A DNA stretch of 5,877 nucleotides from Parcubacteria group bacterium Athens0416_74 (GCA_007375785.1 VMEY01000059.1:1-5877); one strand, 5' to 3'. Positions 1 to 4,893 are shown, numbered from the stretch's first letter. Numbers and translations: made by a program. The notes: a model not told the origin generated them from the sequence alone.

Positions 1-127
1 CGACTCCCATCTGAGTAAGTTTCTGGTATCCATGCATCGCAAAGACGAGACCCGTGGCGACACGAAGAACTAGCGGCGCATATCCGCCCCATGCGCTAGA
101 GCAGTTGCAATTAAGCATTCCATTCAT
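1..127 (-). CDS. DoxX family membrane protein, 5' end only (runs off the left edge)
   Basis: Reading the minus strand from ATG at 127 gives 42 codons before the window ends. The residues after a Cys-containing N-terminus read APLVLRVATGLVFAMHGYQK, followed by LTQMG. This is the typical first helix of DoxX-family proteins (Arg in the helix, then a His-Gly...Gln-Lys-Leu motif at the membrane boundary). DoxX proteins are four-helix inner-membrane proteins. Some are linked to quinone or thiol redox chemistry, but most have no proven reaction. An in-frame ATG at 118 is an alternative start; neither has a Shine-Dalgarno sequence. The next in-frame stop upstream is at 146-148, so the start must lie at or below 145. 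A promoter-like pair lies at 154-183. The short N-terminal Asn-Cys-Asn-Cys stretch is unusual for a DoxX N-terminus as I remember the family. The family call rests on about 25 recognisable residues. Confidence 0.72.
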   Translation of the reverse strand, partial: MNGMLNCNCSSAWGGYAPLVLRVATGLVFAMHGYQKLTQMGV

Positions 128-153
128 ACAAAATAATTTGAACGACTAATATG

Positions 154-183
154 AAAATAGTATCCCCTACCGCCCATCGTCAA
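154..183 (-). promoter_or_regulatory. Probable promoter of the DoxX-family gene
   Basis: On the minus strand, TTGACG (178-183, five of six matches to the -35 consensus) is followed after 18 nt by TATTTT (154-159, four of six to the -10). The predicted transcription start is near 147, about 20 nt before the ATG at 127. The -35 box lies inside the loop of an inverted repeat and the repeat's left arm fills the start of the spacer, so the promoter looks controllable. This is assigned by eye only. Confidence 0.4.
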
Positions 184-192
184 AGGGGATAC
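160..192. repeat. 9-bp perfect inverted repeat around the DoxX promoter -35 box
   Basis: GTATCCCCT (160-168) and AGGGGATAC (184-192) are perfectly complementary arms around a 15-nt loop. A further partial copy of the right arm, GGGGGATA, follows at 193-200, so the left arm could pair with either. On the minus strand the hairpin is followed by TATTTTC, so a second, back-up terminator for the upstream gene is an alternative reading. The repeat brackets a TTGACG -35 box, which also fits an operator. Confidence 0.5.
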
Positions 193-201
193 GGGGGATA
201 A

Positions 202-237
202 GAAAAACCGGCCCTCGCGAGATGGAGGACCGGCTTT
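202..237 (-). terminator. Intrinsic terminator of the YeaQ/GlsB-family gene
   Basis: Beginning 16 nt after the stop codon on the minus strand, AAAGCCGGTCCTC (237-225) pairs with GAGGGCCGGTTT (216-205 and on to 204) around an 8-nt loop and runs into TTTTTCTTAT. The two non-Watson-Crick positions are G-U wobbles when read on the minus strand but A-C mismatches on the plus strand. The hairpin is therefore built for minus-strand RNA. This separates the YeaQ-type gene from DoxX. Confidence 0.82.
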
Positions 238-253
238 CCACAGCAAACGGGGA

Positions 254-505
254 CTAAGCGCGACGCAAAAAACGCACGAGCCAGAGCAGCACGATTGCAC
301 CGAACGTAGCGACCGCGAGACTGTAGATGTTGAATCCCGACACGCCGGCCGAGCCGAACGCGTTGAAGACGAGTCCGCCAACAAACGCGCCTATCACGCC
401 GACGACGACGTTGAGAAAGATGCCCTGTGAGCCATCAGTGCCCATAATCATCGATGCTATCCACCCTGCGAGACCACCGAGTACAAGAAATGCGAGAAGT
501 TCCAT
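254..505 (-). CDS. YeaQ/GlsB/YmgE family small membrane protein (transglycosylase-associated protein family)
   Basis: This is an 83-residue, very hydrophobic protein with three predicted membrane helices at about 3-21, 29-50 and 60-78. The signature of the family is clear: a Gly-rich first helix GGLAGWIAS (10-18) ending in a MGTDGSQG turn, a second helix starting NVVVGVIGAFVGG (32-44), and a short RFLRR basic tail. Length matches the usual 80-90 residues. The family is stress-induced in several bacteria and its biochemical role is unknown; it was named transglycosylase-associated without proof of such activity. The start is placed at MELLAFLV (505) because the open frame upstream (to 532) would add nine polar residues (MVIRHRHTI) before the first helix. 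There is no Shine-Dalgarno sequence. The gene lies 65 nt after the HD gene and ends in a strong terminator, so it closes a transcription unit or is transcribed alone. Confidence 0.88.
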   Translation of the reverse strand: MELLAFLVLGGLAGWIASMIMGTDGSQGIFLNVVVGVIGAFVGGLVFNAFGSAGVSGFNIYSLAVATFGAIVLLWLVRFLRRA

Positions 506-552
506 AATTGTGTGTCTATGTCTAATAACCAATAAGCAGTGTACAGCCTAAC

Positions 553-572
553 GATACGTCCATGTACGTATC
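553..572. repeat. 7-bp inverted repeat overlapping the HD gene stop codon
   Basis: GATACGT (553-559) and ACGTATC (566-572) form perfect arms around CCATGT, overlapping the TGA stop at 571-573. No T-run follows on either strand, so it is not a standard intrinsic terminator. It could stabilise the 3' end of the HD gene mRNA or bind a protein upstream of the YeaQ-type gene, or simply be chance. Confidence 0.4.
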
Positions 573-1125
573 ATGAAGACGCTTCGAGCCGAGACAGAAA
601 ACGAATCATGTTGGCGACGTGGTCTTCAAGCGTCACCCCGAGTGCCTCTACACCTCTATAGATAGTCGGCCGGTCTATCTTTGCGGCAAAATTCTTCTCG
701 TCGAGACGCTTCTTGATACTGCCCGCTTTCATCTGCGCGTACGGAATCGGATTGATTTTCCTGTACGCGTAGAATATCCCACTCATCTCATCGCACGCGA
801 TAAGCGCCGCGGCGAGTTTTGACTGCGGAAGAGTCGTAAATCCGTTGTGGCCATACGCATGAGCCTCCACCGCGTGAATCAACTCCTCCGGATACCCCCA
901 CTCACGAAACCACTTCAGAGATTGACCCGGGTGCTCCGTGGGATGCTGTTCAAAATCGATGTCGTGCAGCAATCCGGTGAGGTACCAAAGGTCTTTGTCT
1001 TCGCCGAAGAGTTCCGCGTACCCCTCCATCGCAGTGCCAACCATTCGCCCATGATGACGCTGGTACTCGTCTTTCACGTACTGGTCTAAAAGTGCAGGGG
1101 CTTCATCGCGCGTAGGCAGTGCCAT
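571..1125 (-). CDS. HD superfamily hydrolase (COG2316-like)
   Basis: This 184-residue soluble protein carries the HD phosphohydrolase pattern. His24/His25 lie in the first helix, the HD doublet is His54-Asp55 in GLLHDIDFEQHP, more histidines sit at 65 and in EAHAYGHNG (89, 93), and a distal Asp112 lies in ACDEMSG. These would bind one or two metal ions. The C-terminal half (GSIKKRLDEKNFAAKIDR, then an Arg-Gly-Val-Glu-Ala-Leu-Gly-Val helix) matches what I recall of COG2316 'predicted hydrolase, HD superfamily'. HD proteins hydrolyse phosphate esters, often of nucleotides; the substrate here cannot be read. The start ATG at 1125 lies 12 nt after the stop of the DUF5666-like gene, so the two are probably co-transcribed. 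No Shine-Dalgarno sequence precedes it. The length is complete for this family. Confidence 0.87.
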   Translation of the reverse strand: MALPTRDEAPALLDQYVKDEYQRHHGRMVGTAMEGYAELFGEDKDLWYLTGLLHDIDFEQHPTEHPGQSLKWFREWGYPEELIHAVEAHAYGHNGFTTLPQSKLAAALIACDEMSGIFYAYRKINPIPYAQMKAGSIKKRLDEKNFAAKIDRPTIYRGVEALGVTLEDHVANMIRFLSRLEASS

Positions 1126-1137
1126 ATCGATAGAAGG

Positions 1138-2004
1138 TCAGAAATTGAGGTCACGCACTACCTCGGCATCAACTTCTGACAGATTCGCTTCTCGGATAGC
1201 GCCGTAAAAACGCACTTTATCGCCTTCCGCAAAGCGCCTGAAGCTCGTAGCTGATCTGTTCTTGCTCAAGACCGTGCTCTTCTCCGACAAATACACCGTG
1301 TAATCAATACCGCTGACCGATACCGTAAGTTGTGCGGGAAGCGTGGTTCTGGAGACGCTCTTGAGCGTACCTTCAAAATTCTTCGCTACAAATATGTCCT
1401 TAGACTGATAGAGCTCAATCGCAGCAGGAGAAAGCGTCTTTGCGGTGTAATCGTATGTGCCGGACATAGAGATGACTTTGTCTCCCGCCTTCAGAGTCGA
1501 GAATTGCACTTGGCGCTTCCCTTGCGTAATCGGTGTCGAAGGAAGCACGACGACCGTGACATCTCCAAGCGATTTGTCGGTGAACACAAAGCTTTGCGAA
1601 CTGCCGTCTACGCGCTTTATGGTGCCGGAAAATGTTTTTGACTCTTTTACCAGCGCCGCGTCACGAATCTTCGCTGCCACTATCGTGACCGTGTCGCTCC
1701 CCGAAACTAGCTGACCTTCCACATCGATACGGTGGCCGACTTCGATATCGGAGACAGTTGCCTTCTCTCCATAATTCTTCGAGACTACCGTGTTCGAATT
1801 TGTCGTGACGACCATACGCATGAATGAGTCTTCCCATGTTGCTCGCACATAGAGGGTCGAGCCGGACTTGAGCATGACGGTAAGCCCTGTTGCGGACAGG
1901 TCACCTTTTGCCGTGACATGGAGCTCAGACGCTGCAGAGGCGAAGCCCGGCACGAAAAGCCCGAGAGAGACTAGGAGGGCGAGCCATTGCCTCGTGTGAC
2001 TCAT
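1138..2004 (-). CDS. Secreted protein with three DUF5666-like repeats
   Basis: This 288-residue protein has a Sec signal peptide: Arg5, a hydrophobic core LALLVSLGLFVPGF (8-21), and likely cleavage after Ala-Ser-Ala24. The mature part is three beta-rich repeats of about 85 residues. Each begins with a G-x-[IL] strand, has a central strand ending in a threonine/serine-rich turn, and then a glycine turn of the form GHRI (90-93), GDKV (174-177) or GDKV (261-264). A final strand pair follows. Repeats 2 and 3 open with the matching sequences FSGTIKRV (125) and FEGTLKSV (210). This is the layout of DUF5666 (small beta-barrel) repeats found in exported proteins. It has no catalytic motif and no visible membrane anchor or sortase signal, so it is probably extracytoplasmic. 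An extended -10 box lies 9 nt upstream of the ATG. Function unknown; the domain assignment is by pattern. Confidence 0.78.
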   Translation of the reverse strand: MSHTRQWLALLVSLGLFVPGFASAASELHVTAKGDLSATGLTVMLKSGSTLYVRATWEDSFMRMVVTTNSNTVVSKNYGEKATVSDIEVGHRIDVEGQLVSGSDTVTIVAAKIRDAALVKESKTFSGTIKRVDGSSQSFVFTDKSLGDVTVVVLPSTPITQGKRQVQFSTLKAGDKVISMSGTYDYTAKTLSPAAIELYQSKDIFVAKNFEGTLKSVSRTTLPAQLTVSVSGIDYTVYLSEKSTVLSKNRSATSFRRFAEGDKVRFYGAIREANLSEVDAEVVRDLNF

Positions 2005-2013
2005 ATCGCCGAC

Positions 2014-2022
2014 ACTATACCA
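2014..2022 (-). promoter_or_regulatory. Extended -10 promoter of the DUF5666-like/HD unit
   Basis: On the minus strand TGG-TATAGT is a near-perfect extended -10 (TGnTATAAT). The expected start point, about 7 nt downstream (2007), is within 3 nt of the ATG at 2004, so the transcript would be leaderless or nearly so. No convincing -35 is seen. The unit would include the HD gene. Confidence 0.5.
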
Positions 2023-2046
2023 TCGCTATTAGGCAGGTACAGTACT

Positions 2047-2628
2047 TCATCGTGTATTGCCGAACAATCGGGCTGACAATGCCTCCACACCCCTGCCGGT
2101 TTTTACGGAACACTGGAGAATCTCCGCATCACCCGCGTTCTCTTTGATACCCGCCACGGCCTTCAAGAGCTCGTCCTGCTTCAGCTTATCTATCTTATTG
2201 ACCACGATTACAAACGGGTGCTCCTCATTTCTCAATATACCGATCATGTCTTCGTCGAACGGAGTGAGTCCTGCGACCGCATCAAGCACAAGCACGACCG
2301 TGTGTGGTTTTGCGTCGGAGGCTGAGAAGTACCACACAATGAGATTTTTGAGCTTCTCTCGCTCTTTGGGAGTGGCCTGCGCATATCCGTATCCCGGCAA
2401 GTCAACGATGTAGAATTTCTTTCGGAATAGGAAGAAGTTGATTTCCGTCGTCTTCCCCGGCTTCTTCCCCACTTTCGCCAAGCTCTTTACGCCCGTGAGT
2501 GCGTTGATGACGCTCGACTTGCCCACATTGGAGCGCCCGATAAAAGCGATCTGGGGTGTACCGTCTTGCAGGATCTCATCAGTACCCCTGATGCCCTTTA
2601 CGAAATGTGCGGTTGGACCTTTTTTCAT
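2047..2628 (-). CDS. engB: EngB/YsxC ribosome biogenesis GTP-binding protein
   Basis: This 193-residue TRAFAC-class GTPase acts in late assembly of the large ribosomal subunit. G1 is GRSNVGKS (31-38). The switch I region KKPGKTTEINFF (55-66) carries the G2 Thr, and G3 is DLPGYGYA (76-83), the EngB hallmark. G4 is NKID (144-147, where many EngB proteins have TKxD), and G5 is the CSVKTGRG stretch near the C-terminus. The N-terminal HFVKG segment and total length fit the family. The frame stays open for another 87 codons upstream (to 2889). That stretch is Cys/Arg/Ser-rich, unrelated to EngB and covers the FIST promoter and gene start, so ATG 2628 is the start. There is no Shine-Dalgarno sequence; an extended -10 lies 9 nt before the ATG, suggesting a leaderless mRNA. 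It is divergent from FIST. The DUF5666-like gene starts 42 nt downstream with its own -10. Confidence 0.96.
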   Translation of the reverse strand: MKKGPTAHFVKGIRGTDEILQDGTPQIAFIGRSNVGKSSVINALTGVKSLAKVGKKPGKTTEINFFLFRKKFYIVDLPGYGYAQATPKEREKLKNLIVWYFSASDAKPHTVVLVLDAVAGLTPFDEDMIGILRNEEHPFVIVVNKIDKLKQDELLKAVAGIKENAGDAEILQCSVKTGRGVEALSARLFGNTR

Positions 2629-2637
2629 AGCAAACGG

Positions 2638-2646
2638 ATTATTCCA
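2638..2646 (-). promoter_or_regulatory. Extended -10 promoter of engB
   Basis: TGG-AATAAT on the minus strand matches the extended -10 except for the first base of the hexamer. The expected start lies 0-3 nt before the engB ATG at 2628, again giving a leaderless or near-leaderless message. It overlaps an 8-base word, ACTGTGGA on the minus strand (2643-2650), that recurs on the plus strand at the FIST promoter. Confidence 0.45.
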
Positions 2647-2711
2647 CAGTTTACGCGATACACCGCATAAAGCCGCAAACTCGTGTGTTGTGGGCACTGA
2701 GATATGGGCAC

Positions 2712-2743
2712 ATACCAAGGCGCCACGCCCTTGAAGTTGGTAT
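2712..2743. promoter_or_regulatory. Dyad at the FIST promoter, possible operator
   Basis: ATACCAA (2712-2718) and TTGGTAT (2737-2743) are perfect 7-bp inverted arms 18 nt apart. The right arm contains the TGG and first three bases of the FIST -10. Inside it, CAAGGCG (2716-2722) can pair with CGCCCTTG (2726-2733) with one bulged C. A symmetric site overlapping a promoter core is what a dimeric regulator would use, but it may be chance. Confidence 0.35.
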
Positions 2744-2746
2744 ACT
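2738..2746 (+). promoter_or_regulatory. Extended -10 promoter of the FIST gene
   Basis: TGG-TATACT on the plus strand is a good extended -10 with no recognisable -35. The predicted start is near 2753, giving a leader of about 25 nt before the ATG at 2778. That leader opens with ATGTAG (2754-2759), a start codon directly followed by a stop. Confidence 0.5.
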
Positions 2747-2777
2747 GTGGAGCATGTAGAGCAGGCGCTTGTGCACC

Positions 2778-3920
2778 ATGATTCACGTTGAACAAAAACT
2801 CTGGACGAAGGATGGCGGGTGGGAACCCGTCGGCGACCGGCGTTTGGAAACGCCGCCGCAACTCGTCTTGGCGTTCGGTGCGCGCTCACTCATCGCCGAC
2901 AGCACCATATACCAAGCCATTCATGACCTCTACCCGAATGCGTACATCGTCCTGTGCAGCACAGCAGGAGAGATTGTCGACACCGCGGTGCGCGACGACT
3001 CCATCTCACTTACCGCTATTCATTTCGAAAAATCTACCGTGCGCTTTGCTGAGACGACGATTGCAAACGCGGAAGATAGTCTCAGAGTGGGAAAACGGCT
3101 CGCTGAGTTTCTACCCGTGGAAGATCTCGTGCATGCGATGGTTTTCTCCGATGGTCTCGGCGTCAACGGCACGCTTCTCGTGCGCGGCATCAACGAAAGT
3201 CTGCCTGCTTCGGTCACCGTGACAGGAGCGCTCGTGGGTGATGGCACAGAATTCAAGCAGACTCTTATCGGCCGCGACGGGCCGGGGGCATCGAAGAGAG
3301 TGGTCCTTCTCGGCTTTTACGGCAAGTCTCTCAGTGTAGGGTTTGGATCTGCCGGCGGCTGGGAAGGCTCGGGAAACACACACGTCATCACCAAATCAAA
3401 GGGCAACATCCTCTATGAGCTCGACGGCAAGCCTGCGCTCTCGCTCTACAAAGAATATCTCGGAGACAAGCAACGCGAGCTTCCGAGCTCGGCTCTCCTA
3501 TTTCCACTCAAATTGCATATCGATGAGAAGCATGATGTCGTACGTACGATTCTTGGCGTAGATGAAAGCGCGCAATCTATGACCTTTGCCGGCGATATGC
3601 CGGAGGGTGTCACGGCGGAAATTATGAAAGCCGACCCCGGAAAGCTCATGAACGGTGCGTCGATGGCTGCCAACGCGAGCCTCAAAGGAATCGGCGGTGC
3701 CGCACCAACACTCGCCATCCTCGTCAGCTGTGTGGGACGCAAGCTCGTACTCGGCAAGCAAACCGCTGATGAGGTGCGCGCTGTGCGAGAGGTCTTAGGA
3801 GACGCGACGGCGCTCAGCGGCTTTTATTCCTACGGTGAGCTCTGCCCGGCATCGTACGAAGAGCGACGCTGTCTTCTTCACAATCAGACAATGACTATCA
3901 CCACGTTTCGCGAATTCTGA
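2778..3920 (+). CDS. FIST domain protein (FIST_N plus FIST_C), stand-alone sensor
   Basis: This 380-residue cytoplasmic protein consists of FIST_N (about 25-185) and FIST_C (about 205-360) with no added output domain. FIST_N is marked by PQLVLAFGAR (27-36) and the YPNA...CSTAGEI stretch near 52-66, then HAMVFSDGLGVNG and the SVTVTGALVGDG loop. FIST_C ends with the conserved set SCVGR (317-321), GFYSYGE (348-354) and HNQTMTITTFRE at the C-terminus. FIST domains are predicted to bind small ligands, often proposed to be amino acids. In many bacteria they are fused to, or encoded beside, chemoreceptors, kinases or GGDEF/EAL proteins, none of which is visible here. ATG 2778 is chosen over an in-frame TTG at 2769; the Shine-Dalgarno match is weak (AGG, 12 nt upstream). 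It is the only plus-strand gene, divergent from engB and facing the right-hand operon. Confidence 0.93.
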   Translation: MIHVEQKLWTKDGGWEPVGDRRLETPPQLVLAFGARSLIADSTIYQAIHDLYPNAYIVLCSTAGEIVDTAVRDDSISLTAIHFEKSTVRFAETTIANAEDSLRVGKRLAEFLPVEDLVHAMVFSDGLGVNGTLLVRGINESLPASVTVTGALVGDGTEFKQTLIGRDGPGASKRVVLLGFYGKSLSVGFGSAGGWEGSGNTHVITKSKGNILYELDGKPALSLYKEYLGDKQRELPSSALLFPLKLHIDEKHDVVRTILGVDESAQSMTFAGDMPEGVTAEIMKADPGKLMNGASMAANASLKGIGGAAPTLAILVSCVGRKLVLGKQTADEVRAVREVLGDATALSGFYSYGELCPASYEERRCLLHNQTMTITTFREF

Positions 3921-3944
3921 GCATCACTTGAAATGCACCCGATC

Positions 3945-3994
3945 CGTACTCGTTCATCGAGATCGTATACTTTCTATCTATCAGAGCGAGTACG
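3945..3994. repeat. 11-bp inverted repeat in the convergent gap after FIST
   Basis: CGTACTCGTTC (3945-3955) pairs with GAGCGAGTACG (3984-3994) with a single G-U position, around a 28-nt loop. The right arm is inside the 3' end of the convergent membrane-protein gene (stop codon 3981-3983). No T-run follows on either strand, so it is not a classic terminator, yet it is the only strong structure in the 60-bp gap where two genes converge. Confidence 0.5.
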
Positions 3995-4376
3995 AATTCG
4001 TCACGATAAGAATGAGTGACGATATGATTGGCGCAAGAATGTGGAACCAAGGATGCAGCCGCTCGTAATCCTTGCGACGCCCGTATAAGTAAAAGGCCAC
4101 TATGAGTGAGAGTGCACTCAGTAAAAGAATCTTGTATTGCTCCGGCGCATAAAAGTATGAATAGAAATACATATAGCTAAAGGCGCCCACGGCAAAAGCA
4201 GTATCGCACCACAAAAATATCGGGTATAGCAAGGGGCCCGGACTGCGCTCTTTGTACCAATGGTAGAGGGGTGAAAAGATGACAAGACCCGTGGCGAAAA
4301 AGAGATACAGCCACTCGCTATATAGCGCCGCAAAAATCACCGGCAGCACGAGAAACACATTGGAGAACATCATCAT
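3981..4376 (-). CDS. Small five-helix membrane protein, CREST/TMEM8-like
   Basis: This 131-residue protein has hydrophobic helices at about 4-20, 22-37, 50-75, 82-98 and 109-126. Polar residues sit in a telling order: Ser35 and His39 at the end of helix 2 (FSPLYHWY), Asp58 in helix 3 (LWCDTAF), and His108 and His112 at the start of the last helix (HPWFHIL). CREST-superfamily enzymes (alkaline ceramidases, PAQR/hemolysin III, Per1, TMEM8) share this pattern, where three His and one Asp bind zinc for lipid-amide or related hydrolysis. The N-terminal stretch SNVFLVLP before helix 2 also resembles TMEM8 as I recall it. The family has seven helices; this has five, so it would be a reduced form or a look-alike. 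Three successive ATGs (4376, 4373, 4370) are possible starts. It lies 32 nt after the kinase gene, last in the operon. The hydrolase role is inference. Confidence 0.6.
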   Translation of the reverse strand: MMMFSNVFLVLPVIFAALYSEWLYLFFATGLVIFSPLYHWYKERSPGPLLYPIFLWCDTAFAVGAFSYMYFYSYFYAPEQYKILLLSALSLIVAFYLYGRRKDYERLHPWFHILAPIISSLILIVTNSYSL

Positions 4377-4408
4377 ATATTTCGTATGCCTGACTCTACA
4401 CTACAAAC

Positions 4409-4753
4409 CTATGTGTTGCTGATAATTACGTCGGCAATCTCGTTCGGCTTATAGGTGTCGAAATATTCAATGTCATTCTTTTTCCATATGCCGTCCCACA
4501 ATTCATCCTGCGGGTTATGGTGTTCGTCCTTATCTCTTTTCTTACCTCGCGCGACCGCTTCTTCAAGAGGACAATCGACCCATATCGTGTACGCGAAGTA
4601 TTTCATCAACTCCGGTCGAAAGAGGCCGACACCTTCGATAATGAGAGTGTTTGTAGACGGCACCTCGCGCATCTCCTGAGCATTATTTTGAGCCCAGTCG
4701 AAATGACCATAGCGGATTCTCGTGGCACCAATCGACTCCCAAAAAGGGCGCAT
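4409..4753 (-). CDS. C-terminal fragment of the broken kinase
   Basis: This frame can be read from ATG 4753 as 114 residues and overlaps the N-terminal fragment by 71 nt. Family-like sequence is clear from RYGHFDWA (14-21) onward, through LIIEGVGLFRPELM and RGKKRDKDEH to EIADVIISNT. The residues before that (RPFWESIGATR) may or may not be native. It has no P-loop, and ATG 4753 has no ribosome binding site, so independent translation is doubtful. Confidence 0.6.
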   Translation of the reverse strand: MRPFWESIGATRIRYGHFDWAQNNAQEMREVPSTNTLIIEGVGLFRPELMKYFAYTIWVDCPLEEAVARGKKRDKDEHHNPQDELWDGIWKKNDIEYFDTYKPNEIADVIISNT

Positions 4754-4889
4754 TCAGAAGAGCCCCGAGCTCGTTGGCAAAGGTCGTCTTCCCTGAGCCG
4801 CCATAGCCGGATACGCCGATTATTTTCCTTCCGGGAATCGCTGCGATTGTCTCCAATATGTTCGTGTCGATATGCATAGTCTTGCTCAC
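4683..4889 (-). CDS. N-terminal fragment of the broken kinase
   Basis: As sequenced, the GTG start yields 68 residues: Walker A at 28-36, then LNAPFLGVD (45-53). After Asp53 the frame gives Trp-Cys-His-Glu and a tail ending at TAA 4683-4685 that does not look like the family. The fragment lacks the substrate-binding and lid parts and would not be an active kinase alone. An ATG at residue 5 (4877) is an alternative start without Shine-Dalgarno support. Confidence 0.6.
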   Translation of the reverse strand: MSKTMHIDTNILETIAAIPGRKIIGVSGYGGSGKTTFANELGALLNAPFLGVDWCHENPLWSFRLGSK

Positions 4890-4893
4890 AGGT

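Larger units (their letters stand above)
4409..4889 (-). pseudogene. Uridine-kinase-like P-loop kinase, broken by an internal out-of-frame deletion
   Basis: The N-terminal part (GTG 4889 to about 4731) has a Walker A loop GYGGSGKTT and continues FANELGALLNAPFLGVD. The C-terminal part, in another frame from about 4729 to the TAG at 4409, continues RYGHFDWA, then LIIEGVGLFRPELM, IWVDCP and the Arg-rich lid RGKKRD. Together they are in order and look like one uridine-kinase-type NTP-dependent kinase. The bridge between them is missing. Relatives place roughly 25-35 residues between the GVD strand (Asp usually followed by a Phe-containing substrate loop) and the Tyr...Phe-Asp-Trp segment. Here the two run directly together and the frame shifts near 4725-4735. 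Either the gene is a pseudogene or the assembly lost a segment not divisible by three. The rest shows no decay. GAGGG at 4894-4898 is the only clear Shine-Dalgarno sequence in the window. It starts 14 nt after the methyltransferase. Confidence 0.72.

Noticed and set aside
2..73. Plus-strand frame at the left edge ending in TAG, possibly the tail of a gene
   Set aside because: It is only 23 codons, and the minus strand across the same bases encodes a recognisable DoxX first helix, so the plus-strand reading is antisense shadow.
254..532. Longer start (532) for the YeaQ/GlsB-type protein
   Set aside because: It would put MVIRHRHTI before the first helix, unlike family members, which begin directly at the hydrophobic segment starting at 505.
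2629..2889. An 87-residue N-terminal extension of EngB in the same open frame
   Set aside because: It is Cys/Arg/Ser-rich, absent from EngB proteins, and covers the FIST promoter and the first codons of FIST on the opposite strand. ATG 2628 has a -10 at leaderless spacing and gives the normal family length.
3965..3970. TATACT-like box (GTATAC) on the plus strand in the convergent gap, as a promoter
   Set aside because: There is no plus-strand gene downstream and no -35; it lies in the loop of the 11-bp inverted repeat.
4377..4408. Promoter for the CREST-like gene between it and the kinase gene
   Set aside because: Only weak AT-rich hexamers are present, with no TGn extension like the other promoters; read-through from the operon is simpler.
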